A stretch of DNA of 64,000 nt from Salinimicrobium flavum (GCF_042684505.1 NZ_JBHULT010000005.1:248001-312000), one strand, 5' to 3'. Shown: positions 51,494 to 60,658, counted from the stretch's first letter. Notes: a model not told the origin generated them from the letters alone. Program-made: numbers and translations.

Positions 51494-54400
51494 ATGGATA
51501 TAAAAAAGGTTTTAGTAGCGAACAGAGGGGAAATTGCCATCAGGATCTTCAGGGCCTGTACCGAGATAGGTTTACGTACGGTTGGGATATATACTTTTGA
51601 AGATCGCTATTCGCTGCACAGATACAAGGCAGATGAAGCTTACCAGATAGGCGCAGATACAGATCCGTTAAAACCTTACCTCGATATTGATGCAATCATC
51701 AGAACCGCAAAAAAGAATGAGGTTGATGCCATTCATCCCGGTTACGGATTCCTTTCTGAAAATGCAGAATTTGCGGCAAAATGTGAGGAGAACGGGATCA
51801 TTTTTATAGGGCCAAAGGTATCTGTATTAAAATCTCTTGGAGACAAGGTAAAAGCAAAGGAAGTTGCGGTTAAGAACAACATCCCGATCATTCAGAGTAA
51901 CGAAAGGGAATTAAGTTCTGTAGAGGTCGCGCTTGAAGAAGCCGGAAAGATCGGGTATCCTGTAATGTTAAAAGCGGCATCTGGTGGCGGTGGTCGCGGA
52001 ATGAGGGTCATTCGGAATGATGAGGAACTGGAAAGCGGTTTTCCGGAATCTAAACGGGAAGCCCTTAATGCTTTTGGGGATGACACGGTCTTTCTGGAAA
52101 AATTTGTAGAAGATCCTAAACACATTGAAATACAGATCGTAGCCGATAATCACGGTAATATGGTGCATCTTTTCGAACGGGATTGTTCAGTTCAACGCCG
52201 TTATCAAAAGGTGATCGAATTCGCGCCTTCGCAGGGGCTGGATGAGGGCATCAAGCAAAAGCTGTATCAATATGCGCTTGACCTTTGTAAAGCTGTTGAC
52301 TATAATAATATCGGGACGGTAGAATTCCTGGTAGACAGGAGCGGGGAGATCTTTTTTATCGAGGTGAATCCGCGTATCCAGGTAGAACATACCGTGACAG
52401 AGATCATCACCAATTTTGACCTTGTTAAGGCCCAGATCTTCATTGCAGGAGGATATAAACTTTCAGATAAACAGATCAAGATAGATGCCCAGGAAAAGAT
52501 CAAGATCAATGGTTACGCTCTCCAGTGTCGTATCACCACAGAAGATCCCACGAATGATTTTAAACCCGATTACGGTACTATAACTACCTACCGGAGTGCT
52601 TCCGGGTTCGGAATAAGACTTGATGCCGGGAGTATTTACCAGGGAGTATCGGTTTCGCCGTTCTTTGATTCCATGCTGGTAAAGGTTTCAGCCAGTAGTC
52701 GCACTCTTGACGGGGCGTGCCGAAAAATGCGTAGGGCGCTGGCCGAATTCCGTATTCGGGGAGTGATGACCAATATTGGTTTCCTCGATAACATCCTGGC
52801 CAATCAAACATTCAGGAACGGGGATGTCACCGTTAATTTTATAAAAGACCATCCTGAACTTTTTGAGATCAGGAAGACCAGGAACAGGGCTACCAAAATG
52901 GTTAAATTCCTGGGGAATGTGATCATCAATGGGAATGAAGATGTCAAAAATGTAAAAGAGGTCCCTGATTTCATTAAACCTGTAGTGCCCGATTTTCCTT
53001 CAGGGAACGGATATCCAAAAGGGACAAAAGACCTGCTGACAGAATACGGTCCCGAAAAATTCTCCCGTTGGTTGATGCACGAGGGAAAAGTACATTATAC
53101 AGATACTACCATGCGCGATGCGCACCAAAGTCTCCTGGCTACCAGGATGCGAAGTACAGACATGTTGAAAGTTGCTGAAGGTTTTGCCCGTAACCATCCC
53201 GAGGTATTCAGTATGGAGATATGGGGAGGAGCCACTTTTGATGTATGTATGCGTTTTTTAAAGGAAAACCCCTGGGAACGACTAAGGTTGCTCAGAGAGG
53301 CGATGCCTAATATCTTAATGCAAATGCTGCTACGAGGCTCTAACGGAGTGGGATATACAGCTTACCCGGATAATCTTATCGGGAAATTTGTGGAGCAGTC
53401 CTGGGAGAACGGGATAGATGTATTCAGGATCTTTGACAGCCTTAACTGGATGGAATCTATTGCACCCTGCATTGAACATGTAAGGACACGAACCGAAGGG
53501 CTTGCAGAAGGAGCCATATGCTATACCGGCGACATTATGGATCCTAAAGAAACTAAGTACTCCCTGGAGTATTACGTGCAGCTGGCAAAGGATATTGAAA
53601 ATGCCGGTGCCCATATTATCGGAATTAAAGACATGGCAGGTATCCTTAAACCCGATGCTGCCTTTGAATTGATCTCTGCAATAAAGTCACGGGTCAATTT
53701 GCCGATTCACCTGCACACACATGACACCTCTTCCATCCAGGCAGCCACCTATCTCAAGGCTATTGAAGCAGGGGTAGATGTGGTAGATGTTGCCCTGGGG
53801 GGACTCTCCGGTCTCACTTCCCAACCTAACTTCAATTCTATTGTTGAAATGTTAAGGTTCCATACCCGCGGACGATTGCTTAACACAGATAAACTCAATG
53901 AATACTCCCGGTATTGGGAGGCCGTTAGGCGCTATTACTTCCCATTCGAATCGGGATTAAAGGCCGGTTCAGGGGAAGTGTATAAACATGAGATCCCGGG
54001 AGGACAATATTCCAATCTTAAACCTCAGGCAGAATCGCTGGGGCTGGCAGATCGTTTCCACGAGATCACCGAAATGTACGGTAAGGTAAATGACCTTTTT
54101 GGGGATATTATAAAAGTAACCCCCAGCTCTAAAGTGGTGGGTGACATGGCGCAGTACCTGGTAAGCAATAACCTTAGTATAGAAGATGTGCTTGAAAAAG
54201 GCGAAGAAATTTCTTTTCCGCAGTCTGTAAAAAGCTTTTTCAGAGGAGACCTTGGGCAACCACATGGCGGCTTTCCCGAGAAGTTGCAGAAGATCATCCT
54301 CAAAGACGAACAGCCTTATACAGACAGGCCTAATGCGCATTTGGAACCCATAGATTTTGAAAAGGAATTTTCAGAATTCGAAGCAATGTTTGGGGAAGGA

Positions 54401-54946
54401 TTGGGCAGGGACCTGGATATCACCGATTTTTTATCCTATAAATTATATCCCAAAGTTTTTACAGAGGCCTATAATCATCATGTGGAATACGGCGACGTCC
54501 TTAATATCCCAACTAAAAATTTCTTCTACGGAATGAAACCCGGGGAAGAGATCATTGTGGAACTCGATAGAGGAAAAACCTTGCTCATTCAGTACATGTC
54601 TTCAAGTGAACCTGACGAAGACGGGATGGCAAAGATCTACTTTAAGGTGAACGGACAAACCCGTGCGGTTGAAGTGAAAGATGAATCGGTCAAGGTTGAA
54701 AAGGTCGTACACCAGAAGGTGGATAAAAATGATAAAAAACAGATTGGCGCACCGCTTCAGGGTGCCTTGTCCAATATTCAGGTGAAACCCGGCGACTCCG
54801 TAGAAAAGAATCAGCCCTTGTTCGTTATTGAAGCGATGAAAATGGAAACCACCATCACCGCGAACTCTGACGGAGAAGTCGATAAGATCATTTTAAAAGA
54901 AGGAGATATGGTTTTTGCAGATGATTTGGTAATTGTTCTTAAATAG
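51494..54946 (+). CDS. pyc: pyruvate carboxylase
   Basis: The 1150-residue single-chain enzyme contains a biotin carboxylase domain (about 1-455; KAASGGGGRGMRV, EVNPRIQVEHTVTE), a carboxyltransferase domain (about 530-810; YTDTTMRDAHQSLLATR, LHTHDTSS), a PYC/OADA tetramerisation region, and a C-terminal biotinyl domain with IEAMKMETT, biotin-accepting Lys1116. It carboxylates pyruvate to oxaloacetate with ATP and bicarbonate. The gene is single. Immediately after the TAG stop a short 7-nt-like array begins (54950-54972). Confidence 0.97.
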   Translation: MDIKKVLVANRGEIAIRIFRACTEIGLRTVGIYTFEDRYSLHRYKADEAYQIGADTDPLKPYLDIDAIIRTAKKNEVDAIHPGYGFLSENAEFAAKCEENGIIFIGPKVSVLKSLGDKVKAKEVAVKNNIPIIQSNERELSSVEVALEEAGKIGYPVMLKAASGGGGRGMRVIRNDEELESGFPESKREALNAFGDDTVFLEKFVEDPKHIEIQIVADNHGNMVHLFERDCSVQRRYQKVIEFAPSQGLDEGIKQKLYQYALDLCKAVDYNNIGTVEFLVDRSGEIFFIEVNPRIQVEHTVTEIITNFDLVKAQIFIAGGYKLSDKQIKIDAQEKIKINGYALQCRITTEDPTNDFKPDYGTITTYRSASGFGIRLDAGSIYQGVSVSPFFDSMLVKVSASSRTLDGACRKMRRALAEFRIRGVMTNIGFLDNILANQTFRNGDVTVNFIKDHPELFEIRKTRNRATKMVKFLGNVIINGNEDVKNVKEVPDFIKPVVPDFPSGNGYPKGTKDLLTEYGPEKFSRWLMHEGKVHYTDTTMRDAHQSLLATRMRSTDMLKVAEGFARNHPEVFSMEIWGGATFDVCMRFLKENPWERLRLLREAMPNILMQMLLRGSNGVGYTAYPDNLIGKFVEQSWENGIDVFRIFDSLNWMESIAPCIEHVRTRTEGLAEGAICYTGDIMDPKETKYSLEYYVQLAKDIENAGAHIIGIKDMAGILKPDAAFELISAIKSRVNLPIHLHTHDTSSIQAATYLKAIEAGVDVVDVALGGLSGLTSQPNFNSIVEMLRFHTRGRLLNTDKLNEYSRYWEAVRRYYFPFESGLKAGSGEVYKHEIPGGQYSNLKPQAESLGLADRFHEITEMYGKVNDLFGDIIKVTPSSKVVGDMAQYLVSNNLSIEDVLEKGEEISFPQSVKSFFRGDLGQPHGGFPEKLQKIILKDEQPYTDRPNAHLEPIDFEKEFSEFEAMFGEGLGRDLDITDFLSYKLYPKVFTEAYNHHVEYGDVLNIPTKNFFYGMKPGEEIIVELDRGKTLLIQYMSSSEPDEDGMAKIYFKVNGQTRAVEVKDESVKVEKVVHQKVDKNDKKQIGAPLQGALSNIQVKPGDSVEKNQPLFVIEAMKMETTITANSDGEVDKIILKEGDMVFADDLVIVLK

Positions 54947-55119
54947 ATATGAGATGTGAGTAGTGTGATTTTTAAAACACCAAATTCCAAAAAGAATTAA
55001 TGTAGCCTCAGGGTTGTTGGTATCCTGAAGTTAGATTTTAGAATTTGGAGTTTTTTTGTGACTCATGGCTTAAAATTTGCATAAAACCTGGAATAATCCT
55101 CAAATCTTCAAATAGCAAC
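54947..55119. other. spacer between pyc and the UDG-like gene
   Basis: Right after the pyc stop, ATGAGAT, GTGAGTA and GTGTGAT form a short heptamer-like series. An inverted arrangement CTCAGGGTTGTTGGTATCCTGAAG follows near 55008. No gene is seen; a TTG-initiated extension of the next frame into this spacer is not supported. Confidence 0.5.
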
Positions 55120-55779
55120 ATGTTCCATCATAAACATCCCTATGATCCCTTTATTCCCGAAAATGCCACAAAACTCATCGTGGGTACTTTGCCGCCTCCG
55201 CGGTTTACCACCCGCGAACTAAAAGAAGGGGATGTAGATTTTTGCTATGGAAGCCGTGACGGACTCCTATGGATGGTAATCGACCGGGTTTTTGGACTGG
55301 ACCTTAAGTTTGAGAATACAGATGAGGCAGTTAAAGAACGTAAAGAATTCCTGGCCAAAAAAGGAATAGGGATTTGTGACACCGTAGAAAGCTGCAGGAG
55401 AGAAAAAATCGATGCTTCAGATTTGGGGATGCTTAAAGTAGAACTGCGGGACCTTATCTCCATCCTTAGGGATCATGAAAAAATCGATACCCTTCTTTTT
55501 ACCGGAGGGAACAGTAAAAATGGCCCTGAATTCTTCTTCCGGAAGCTTTTAAAAGAATACGATCTAAAATTTAAGGTGATCTCCAATGATGTGCCCCGGG
55601 TACACCAGTTCCTGCTGGATGGAAGATCGATCAACACCGTGTCCCTTACCGCTCCATCTGGCTCAGCAAACCGGGCGATTGGAAGTATGGCGCTGTATAA
55701 AAAGCTAAAAAAACAAAACCCCGAATTCAATACGATTGATTTCAGGGTTTTGCAATACCGTCAGTTCCTTGAGAACTAA
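55120..55779 (+). CDS. uracil-DNA glycosylase-family protein
   Basis: From the ATG at 55120 the protein has 219 residues. It contains KLIVGTLPPPRF (the first active-site loop in this family), GICDTVESCRREKIDASD, TLLFTGGNSKNG and VSLTAPSGSANRAIG, a distant His/Ser-type second motif. This pattern belongs to a Bacteroidetes clade of the UDG superfamily related to Mug-like enzymes. The role is probably excision of uracil or another lesion base. Activity is uncertain because the canonical motif A water-activating residue is not obvious. The 3' end overlaps the THX gene by 4 nt, tail to tail. Confidence 0.7.
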   Translation: MFHHKHPYDPFIPENATKLIVGTLPPPRFTTRELKEGDVDFCYGSRDGLLWMVIDRVFGLDLKFENTDEAVKERKEFLAKKGIGICDTVESCRREKIDASDLGMLKVELRDLISILRDHEKIDTLLFTGGNSKNGPEFFFRKLLKEYDLKFKVISNDVPRVHQFLLDGRSINTVSLTAPSGSANRAIGSMALYKKLKKQNPEFNTIDFRVLQYRQFLEN

Positions 55780-55910
55780 ACGGGTTCTTTTTCAAGAGGA
55801 TTTTTTGTTTTTTGTGGCTTAACTCTGAATTTCTTCCGCTTTGGCCTCAGCTTGCCCCAACTGTTGAGGGCAATTTTTCCTCTCTTGGTCTTTTTGTCAC
55901 CTTTACCCAT
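55776..55910 (-). CDS. 30S ribosomal protein THX
   Basis: A 44-codon frame reads MGKGDKKTKRGKIALNSWGK then LRPKRKKFRVKPQK and a KEPV end. MGKGDKKTxRGKI with a G-K-x-R-P-K run is the signature of bTHX, a small basic protein at the top of the 30S head in Thermus and many Bacteroidetes. It is too short to be picked up by ordinary gene length cutoffs. The start codon overlaps the stop of the upstream small gene as TAATG, so it is translationally coupled to it. Confidence 0.85.
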   Translation of the reverse strand: MGKGDKKTKRGKIALNSWGKLRPKRKKFRVKPQKTKNPLEKEPV

Positions 55911-56068
55911 TATTTTTTATTTTTCTGGTCTCTAATTGTTCTTTCATTAATATCAAAATCGTTTGTTTCAATATCTCTGTTCCCAATTTCACCACTTAAC
56001 GGGTCACTGTCACTACGACGTCTTCTCTGTCTTTGCTTCTTCTTGTTCTTATCTTCTATAATTCCCAT
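55910..56068 (-). CDS. small highly basic protein coupled to THX, unknown function
   Basis: A 52-codon frame reads MGIIEDKNKKKQRQRRRRSD, continues SDPLSGEIGNRDIETNDFD and ends in DQKNKK. It has a positive cluster (KKKQRQRRRR) and an acidic/polar second half, with no recognised domain. It ends in the TAATG overlap with the THX start, so the two are co-translated. The coupling suggests a nucleic-acid- or ribosome-related role, but the gene could also be a spurious leader frame; its ATG context and tight overlap favour a real gene. Confidence 0.6.
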   Translation of the reverse strand: MGIIEDKNKKKQRQRRRRSDSDPLSGEIGNRDIETNDFDINERTIRDQKNKK

Positions 56069-56149
56069 GACATTTTAAATTTTGGTTCTCTTCAATATAC
56101 AAAAAACCAGCCCTGAATTCTATTAAAGACTTGTTATAAGAAGGTTAAA

Positions 56150-56917
56150 CTAACGCAGTTGACCAATAAAGTCGGCAATTTTATTGGTGCCGTGGGTGTT
56201 GAGCTGTTTTATAAAAGCACTTCCCACGATCGCTCCTTTGGTAGTTTTGGTGGCCTGTTTAAAGGTTTCTGCATTATTTATTCCGAAGCCTACGATTAGA
56301 GGTGTCTGCAGTCCCATTTTTGAGACTTTTTCGAAATAACTTGTATGTCCTTCTCCAAAGCCTGCAGTGCCTCCGGTAACACCTGCACTGCTTACCATAT
56401 AGATAAAGCCCTGTGAGATCTTATCTATCTTTCGTATTCTTTCCTCGGAAGTCTGGGGGGTGATCAGGAAGATAGGGATCAGATCATATTTTTCGAAGAT
56501 CGACTTGTAATGTTCCTCATATTCCTCCGCCGGAAGATCCGGAATTATGACGCCGTCTATACCTACCTCCCTGCACAGGGCACAGAATCTTTCCACCCCA
56601 AACTGAAGGATAGGATTAAAATATCCCATGATAAGCAACGGGATCTTGACTGTTTCCCTTATATTTTCAAGTTGCGAAAACAGTTTTTGAGTGGTCATTC
56701 CCTTTTTCAGTGCAATTTCTGAACTTCTTTGAATGGTAGGCCCGTCTGCCAGGGGATCACTAAAGGGCATTCCTATTTCTATCATGTCTACCCCGTTCTT
56801 TTCGAGTTCCCTTATGATGGGAACGGTATCTTCCTGCTGCGGGTAACCCGCGGTAAAATAGATGGAAAGCAACTTTTTCTGGGGGTCTTCCTGTAATTTT
56901 TGTTTGATTCTGTTCAT
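56150..56917 (-). CDS. trpA: tryptophan synthase alpha chain
   Basis: From 56917 (MNRIKQKLQED) the protein has 255 residues. It has the TIM-barrel pattern with YFTAGYPQQEDT, MIEIGMPFSDPLADGPTIQRS (the catalytic Glu and Asp) and VGFGINNAETF. It cleaves indole-3-glycerol phosphate to indole, which passes to TrpB. The upstream extension to 56980 would be translated from a hairpin repeat lying between trpB and trpA, so it is rejected. Confidence 0.96.
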   Translation of the reverse strand: MNRIKQKLQEDPQKKLLSIYFTAGYPQQEDTVPIIRELEKNGVDMIEIGMPFSDPLADGPTIQRSSEIALKKGMTTQKLFSQLENIRETVKIPLLIMGYFNPILQFGVERFCALCREVGIDGVIIPDLPAEEYEEHYKSIFEKYDLIPIFLITPQTSEERIRKIDKISQGFIYMVSSAGVTGGTAGFGEGHTSYFEKVSKMGLQTPLIVGFGINNAETFKQATKTTKGAIVGSAFIKQLNTHGTNKIADFIGQLR

Positions 56918-56936
56918 TCGTTGAATATGATTTATT

Positions 56937-56996
56937 GTGAAGCCGTCTCGAAACTTCGGAAGTTTCAGATCCTGAAACAAGTTCAGGATGACGTAG
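56937..56996. repeat. double-hairpin repeat between trpB and trpA
   Basis: Two stems, GAAACTTC/GAAGTTTC and ATCCTGAA/TTCAGGAT, lie in a row just 3 nt from the trpB stop. Sequences with TTCAGGATGACG are a frequent dispersed intergenic repeat in Bacteroidetes, as far as I recall. It could modulate trpA levels. Confidence 0.65.
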
Positions 56997-56998
56997 CT

Positions 56999-58180
56999 CT
57001 ACAAATTAAAATGTTCGATATAGGTGTTGAGGTCCTTATCACCACGCCCTGAAAGATTCACCACCACCACCTCATCTTCTTTGAACTTACGGTCTTCAAA
57101 AATAGCCAGGGCATGGGCCGTCTCGATCGCCGGAATAATGCCTTCCAGCTGCGAGAGCATCAGGCCTGCTTCCATGGCTTCCTTATCTGTTATAGAAATG
57201 AATTCCCCGCGACCCGTTTTGAACAGGTTGGCGTGCATAGGACCTACTCCCGGGTAATCCAGTCCGGCCGAAATGGAATAGGGTTCGGTTATTTGTCCGT
57301 CATCGGTCTGCATCAGCAGGGTTTTGCTTCCGTGAATGATCCCTTCCTTTCCAAGTGCCGAGGTCGCTGCGCTCTTCCCCGAAGCGATCCCTTCCCCGGC
57401 CGCTTCTACTGCTATGATGTTGACCTCCTCCCTGTCCAGGTAATGATAGAAAAGTCCGGCAGCATTACTTCCGCCGCCCACACAGGCCACGACATGATCG
57501 GGATCTTCGCGGCCTTCCTTTTCCAAAAGCTGTTTCTTGACCTCTTCGGAAATCACACTTTGAAAACGGGCCACCATATCAGGATAGGGATGCGGCCCTA
57601 CCACAGACCCTATAATATAATGAGTGTCCAGAGGATTATTGATCCAGTCCCTGATTGCTTCATTGGTCGCATCCTTAAGAGTGCGGCTACCCGATCGCGC
57701 CGGAACAACAGTTGCTCCCAGCATCTTCATTCTTGCCACGTTAGGTGCCTGCCGTTCAATATCCACCTCTCCCATATAAACGATGCACTCCAGCCCCATC
57801 AACGCACATACCGTTGCTGTTGCAACCCCGTGCTGTCCCGCGCCGGTTTCAGCGATGATCCTGTCCTTGCCAAGACGTTTCGCCATAAGGATCTGTCCTA
57901 CGGTATTATTCACCTTATGCGCCCCGGTATGGCAGAGATCCTCGCGTTTTAAATAGATCCTGGTCCCGTATTTCTTACTGAAACGGTCAGCATAGTAAAG
58001 TGGGGTAGGACGGCCTACATAATCTTTAAGCAGCTGGTGGAATTCTTTTTTGAAAGATTCCTCCTGCATGATATTGATATAATTCTTCCGTAGTTCTTCA
58101 ACATTGGGATACAACATTTCAGGAATGAATGCTCCTCCAAAATCGCCGTAATATCCTTTCTCGTTTACCTGGTAACTCAT
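56999..58180 (-). CDS. trpB: tryptophan synthase beta chain
   Basis: The 393-residue PLP enzyme has KREDLCHTGAHKVNNTVGQ with the Schiff-base Lys in HKVN, GAGQHGVATATVCA, and CVGGGSNAAGLFY. It condenses indole with serine to tryptophan. It is a TrpB1 type, as expected next to trpA. It is 11 nt downstream of trpF. Confidence 0.97.
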   Translation of the reverse strand: MSYQVNEKGYYGDFGGAFIPEMLYPNVEELRKNYINIMQEESFKKEFHQLLKDYVGRPTPLYYADRFSKKYGTRIYLKREDLCHTGAHKVNNTVGQILMAKRLGKDRIIAETGAGQHGVATATVCALMGLECIVYMGEVDIERQAPNVARMKMLGATVVPARSGSRTLKDATNEAIRDWINNPLDTHYIIGSVVGPHPYPDMVARFQSVISEEVKKQLLEKEGREDPDHVVACVGGGSNAAGLFYHYLDREEVNIIAVEAAGEGIASGKSAATSALGKEGIIHGSKTLLMQTDDGQITEPYSISAGLDYPGVGPMHANLFKTGRGEFISITDKEAMEAGLMLSQLEGIIPAIETAHALAIFEDRKFKEDEVVVVNLSGRGDKDLNTYIEHFNL

Positions 58181-58191
58181 ATTATTTTGTT

Positions 58192-58839
58192 TTAAGACAG
58201 CAGCCTGTCCTTGAATATTTTTAATTTTTCCGGATCCTTTACTCCGGGTGCAGTTTCGAACCTGCTGTTAACATCGAGGCCATAGAAAAGATGCTGCATC
58301 TTATTTTTTTCAAAATAGTCGTAAAGGTCTTTTATGGCGGGTACCTCTTCCACTCCAATTCCTCCACTTAGGAAGAAAGGGACAGAAGATGGATATTTTT
58401 TCAGTATCTCCCAGTTAAAAGTGATCCCGTGACCGCCTTTGTTCTTGCCTTTTGTATCAAAAAGGAAAAGATCAACCACTTCTTCATAATCCTTTAAAAT
58501 GCTGAATTCAAACTCATCTTTTACTCCAAAAACCTTGATAAGCTGAATTTCTTCAGAAAGTTTTTTCTTCAAAGCCCGGCAGTAGTCCTTAGATTCATTA
58601 CCGTGCAACTGGATGGCCGAAAGTTTGAATTCTTCTGCTTTTTCCAGGACAAATGCTCCCGAAGCATCTACGAAAACCCCTGTTTTCCTTATGGCCGGAT
58701 CTTTTACCTCTACAGTTTCTGAAACATACCTGGGAGAACCTTCAAAAAAGATAAATCCGAGATAATCTGGATGCAGGTCAGCCACCTTATTAATGTTTTC
58801 CTGGTCTCTCATGCCGCATATTTTAAGCTTTAACTCCAT
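58192..58839 (-). CDS. trpF: phosphoribosylanthranilate isomerase
   Basis: The 215-residue TIM-barrel begins KLKICGMRDQENI with the catalytic Cys and has YLGFIFFEGSPRY, IQLHGNES, FLFDTKGKNKGGHGITFNW and GLDVNSRFE. It performs the Amadori rearrangement of PRA to CdRP. Its ATG overlaps the trpC stop by one base. Confidence 0.96.
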   Translation of the reverse strand: MELKLKICGMRDQENINKVADLHPDYLGFIFFEGSPRYVSETVEVKDPAIRKTGVFVDASGAFVLEKAEEFKLSAIQLHGNESKDYCRALKKKLSEEIQLIKVFGVKDEFEFSILKDYEEVVDLFLFDTKGKNKGGHGITFNWEILKKYPSSVPFFLSGGIGVEEVPAIKDLYDYFEKNKMQHLFYGLDVNSRFETAPGVKDPEKLKIFKDRLLS

Positions 58840-59642
58840 TATCTCCCCGATTTTAATTCCTGCATGAATTTTTGGGCACTATTCCCGGGATCTTTTGTCT
58901 TCATGAAATTTCCGCCAATAAGGAAGCCTTGAAATCCGCTTTTTTGAAGCTCCAGGATCGAGGAGGTCTCGCTAATGCCACTTTCAGATACTTTTACAAA
59001 CTCAGAAGGGATTTCCTCTGCCAGGTTTTTGCTGATGTTGAGGTCCATTTCAAAGGTTTTCAGGTTCCTGTTGTTGACCCCAATCATGTCTATGGACGGC
59101 ATTATTGACCGCTCCAGTTCCTCCTGGTTATGAACTTCCAGAAGAACTTCAAGGCCCAGCTTCCGGGCAAGAACCGAAAATTTTCTGATCTCTTCTGGCT
59201 TCAGAAGGGCAGCGATCAACAGGATCACATCGGCGCCAAACGCTTTTGCCTCAATAATCTGGTATTCGTCAATAATAAAATCCTTCCGAAGCAAGGGGAT
59301 ATTTACAGTTTCCCTTGCCAGCATAAGATCATCTGCGGTACCGCCAAAATAAAGTTCATCTGTAAGGACAGAGATACCTGCAGCCCCTGCTTTTTCGTAT
59401 TCCGAAGTAATTTCAGCAACATCGGCGTCGGGATTGAGATCGGGGAGGGAAGGAGACCGCCTCTTGAATTCGGCTATAATTCCGGGAGGGGAAGTACGAA
59501 GGCGTTTGGCTAAGGAAATACATTTCCTTTTAAAGTGCGGCAGCAATTGCAATGCCTCCACAGGAACCATTTCTTTTTGTTCTTCTACCTCCAGGCGTTT
59601 ATCGGTAGCTATCCTGTCCAGTATATTCATTTCTTTTTTCAT
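58839..59642 (-). CDS. trpC: indole-3-glycerol phosphate synthase
   Basis: The 267-residue protein has IIAEFKRRSPS, ISVLTDELYFGGTADDL, LLRKDFIIDEYQ and VKVSESGI, the IGPS signatures with catalytic Lys and Glu. It closes the indole ring. It overlaps trpD by 4 nt and abuts trpF, so the block is translationally coupled. The ATG choice could be four codons downstream (MNILDRIATDK). Confidence 0.96.
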   Translation of the reverse strand: MKKEMNILDRIATDKRLEVEEQKEMVPVEALQLLPHFKRKCISLAKRLRTSPPGIIAEFKRRSPSLPDLNPDADVAEITSEYEKAGAAGISVLTDELYFGGTADDLMLARETVNIPLLRKDFIIDEYQIIEAKAFGADVILLIAALLKPEEIRKFSVLARKLGLEVLLEVHNQEELERSIMPSIDMIGVNNRNLKTFEMDLNISKNLAEEIPSEFVKVSESGISETSSILELQKSGFQGFLIGGNFMKTKDPGNSAQKFMQELKSGR

Positions 59643-60631
59643 TCGCTCAAATTCTGAAGTTTTTGAAAGGACCTCAAAGCTTTACCGGTCAACAGCGCTT
59701 CTTTAGCAAGGTCAAAACTTTCCTGTAGTCCTGTATTTTTAACGGTGTTAATGGCCATCGCGGAATTAGCGCAAACCACGTTATTCTGGGCTTCACTTCC
59801 TTTACCATTTAAAATATCCAGGAAAATGGCAGCGGCAGATTCCACTGTATTTCCTCCTGATATTTGTGAAGCAGCGATCTGGGATACGCCAAAATCCCCT
59901 GGCTTCAGCATACCTTCAGAAGTATTGGAGATGGTTTTTGTTTTGCCGGTAAGGGAGATCTCGTCATATCCATCAAGTGCATGTAAAATGGTGAATTTCT
60001 TATCTGTTTTTTGATACAGGTAACCGTACATCCTGGCCAACTCAAGGCTGAATACCCCAACTACCTGGTTCCGTGGAAAGGAAGGGTTCACCATGGGTCC
60101 CAGCATATTGAAAAAGGTCTTTACCGCAAGGGATTTTCTTATAGGCGCCACATTCTTCATGGCCGGATGAAAAAGGGCGGCATGAAGAAAACTGATCCCG
60201 GCCTCGTCCATACTTTTCTTTAAAAAATCCTGGTCATCGCTGAACCTTATCCCCAGCTTCTCCATAACATTAGAGCTGCCGCAGCTCGAAGAAACCCCGT
60301 AATTTCCATGTTTAGCCACAGGGATTCCTGCCCCTGCCGTTACAAATGATGCGAGGGTGGAAATATTAAAGGTGTCTTTTCCATCTCCGCCTGTTCCGCA
60401 GAGATCAACGGGATCATATTCCTGCAGGTCCACCGGCAGACAGAGTTCCAGTAAAGCATCCCTGAAACCTTCGAGTTCATCTATGGTGATGCTTCGCATC
60501 ATGTAAACGGTCAAAAAAGCGGCGATCTGGCTTTCATTATAGTTGCCGTTGGAAATATTGATCAACGCAGACCGTGCCTCTTCTTTTGAGATGGTCTCAT
60601 GATTGATAAGCCTGTTAAGTAGATCTTTCAT
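59639..60631 (-). CDS. trpD: anthranilate phosphoribosyltransferase
   Basis: The 330-residue enzyme has DLCGTGGDGKDTFNIST, AKHGNYGVSSSCGSSNVME and RNVAPIRKS-type FHPAMKNVAPIRKSLAVKTFFNMLGPMVNP. It joins anthranilate to PRPP. It lies 27 nt downstream of trpG and overlaps trpC by 4 nt. Confidence 0.97.
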   Translation of the reverse strand: MKDLLNRLINHETISKEEARSALINISNGNYNESQIAAFLTVYMMRSITIDELEGFRDALLELCLPVDLQEYDPVDLCGTGGDGKDTFNISTLASFVTAGAGIPVAKHGNYGVSSSCGSSNVMEKLGIRFSDDQDFLKKSMDEAGISFLHAALFHPAMKNVAPIRKSLAVKTFFNMLGPMVNPSFPRNQVVGVFSLELARMYGYLYQKTDKKFTILHALDGYDEISLTGKTKTISNTSEGMLKPGDFGVSQIAASQISGGNTVESAAAIFLDILNGKGSEAQNNVVCANSAMAINTVKNTGLQESFDLAKEALLTGKALRSFQKLQNLSE

Positions 60632-60658
60632 TCTTACTGTTTTTTCCTTCCGGAACTT

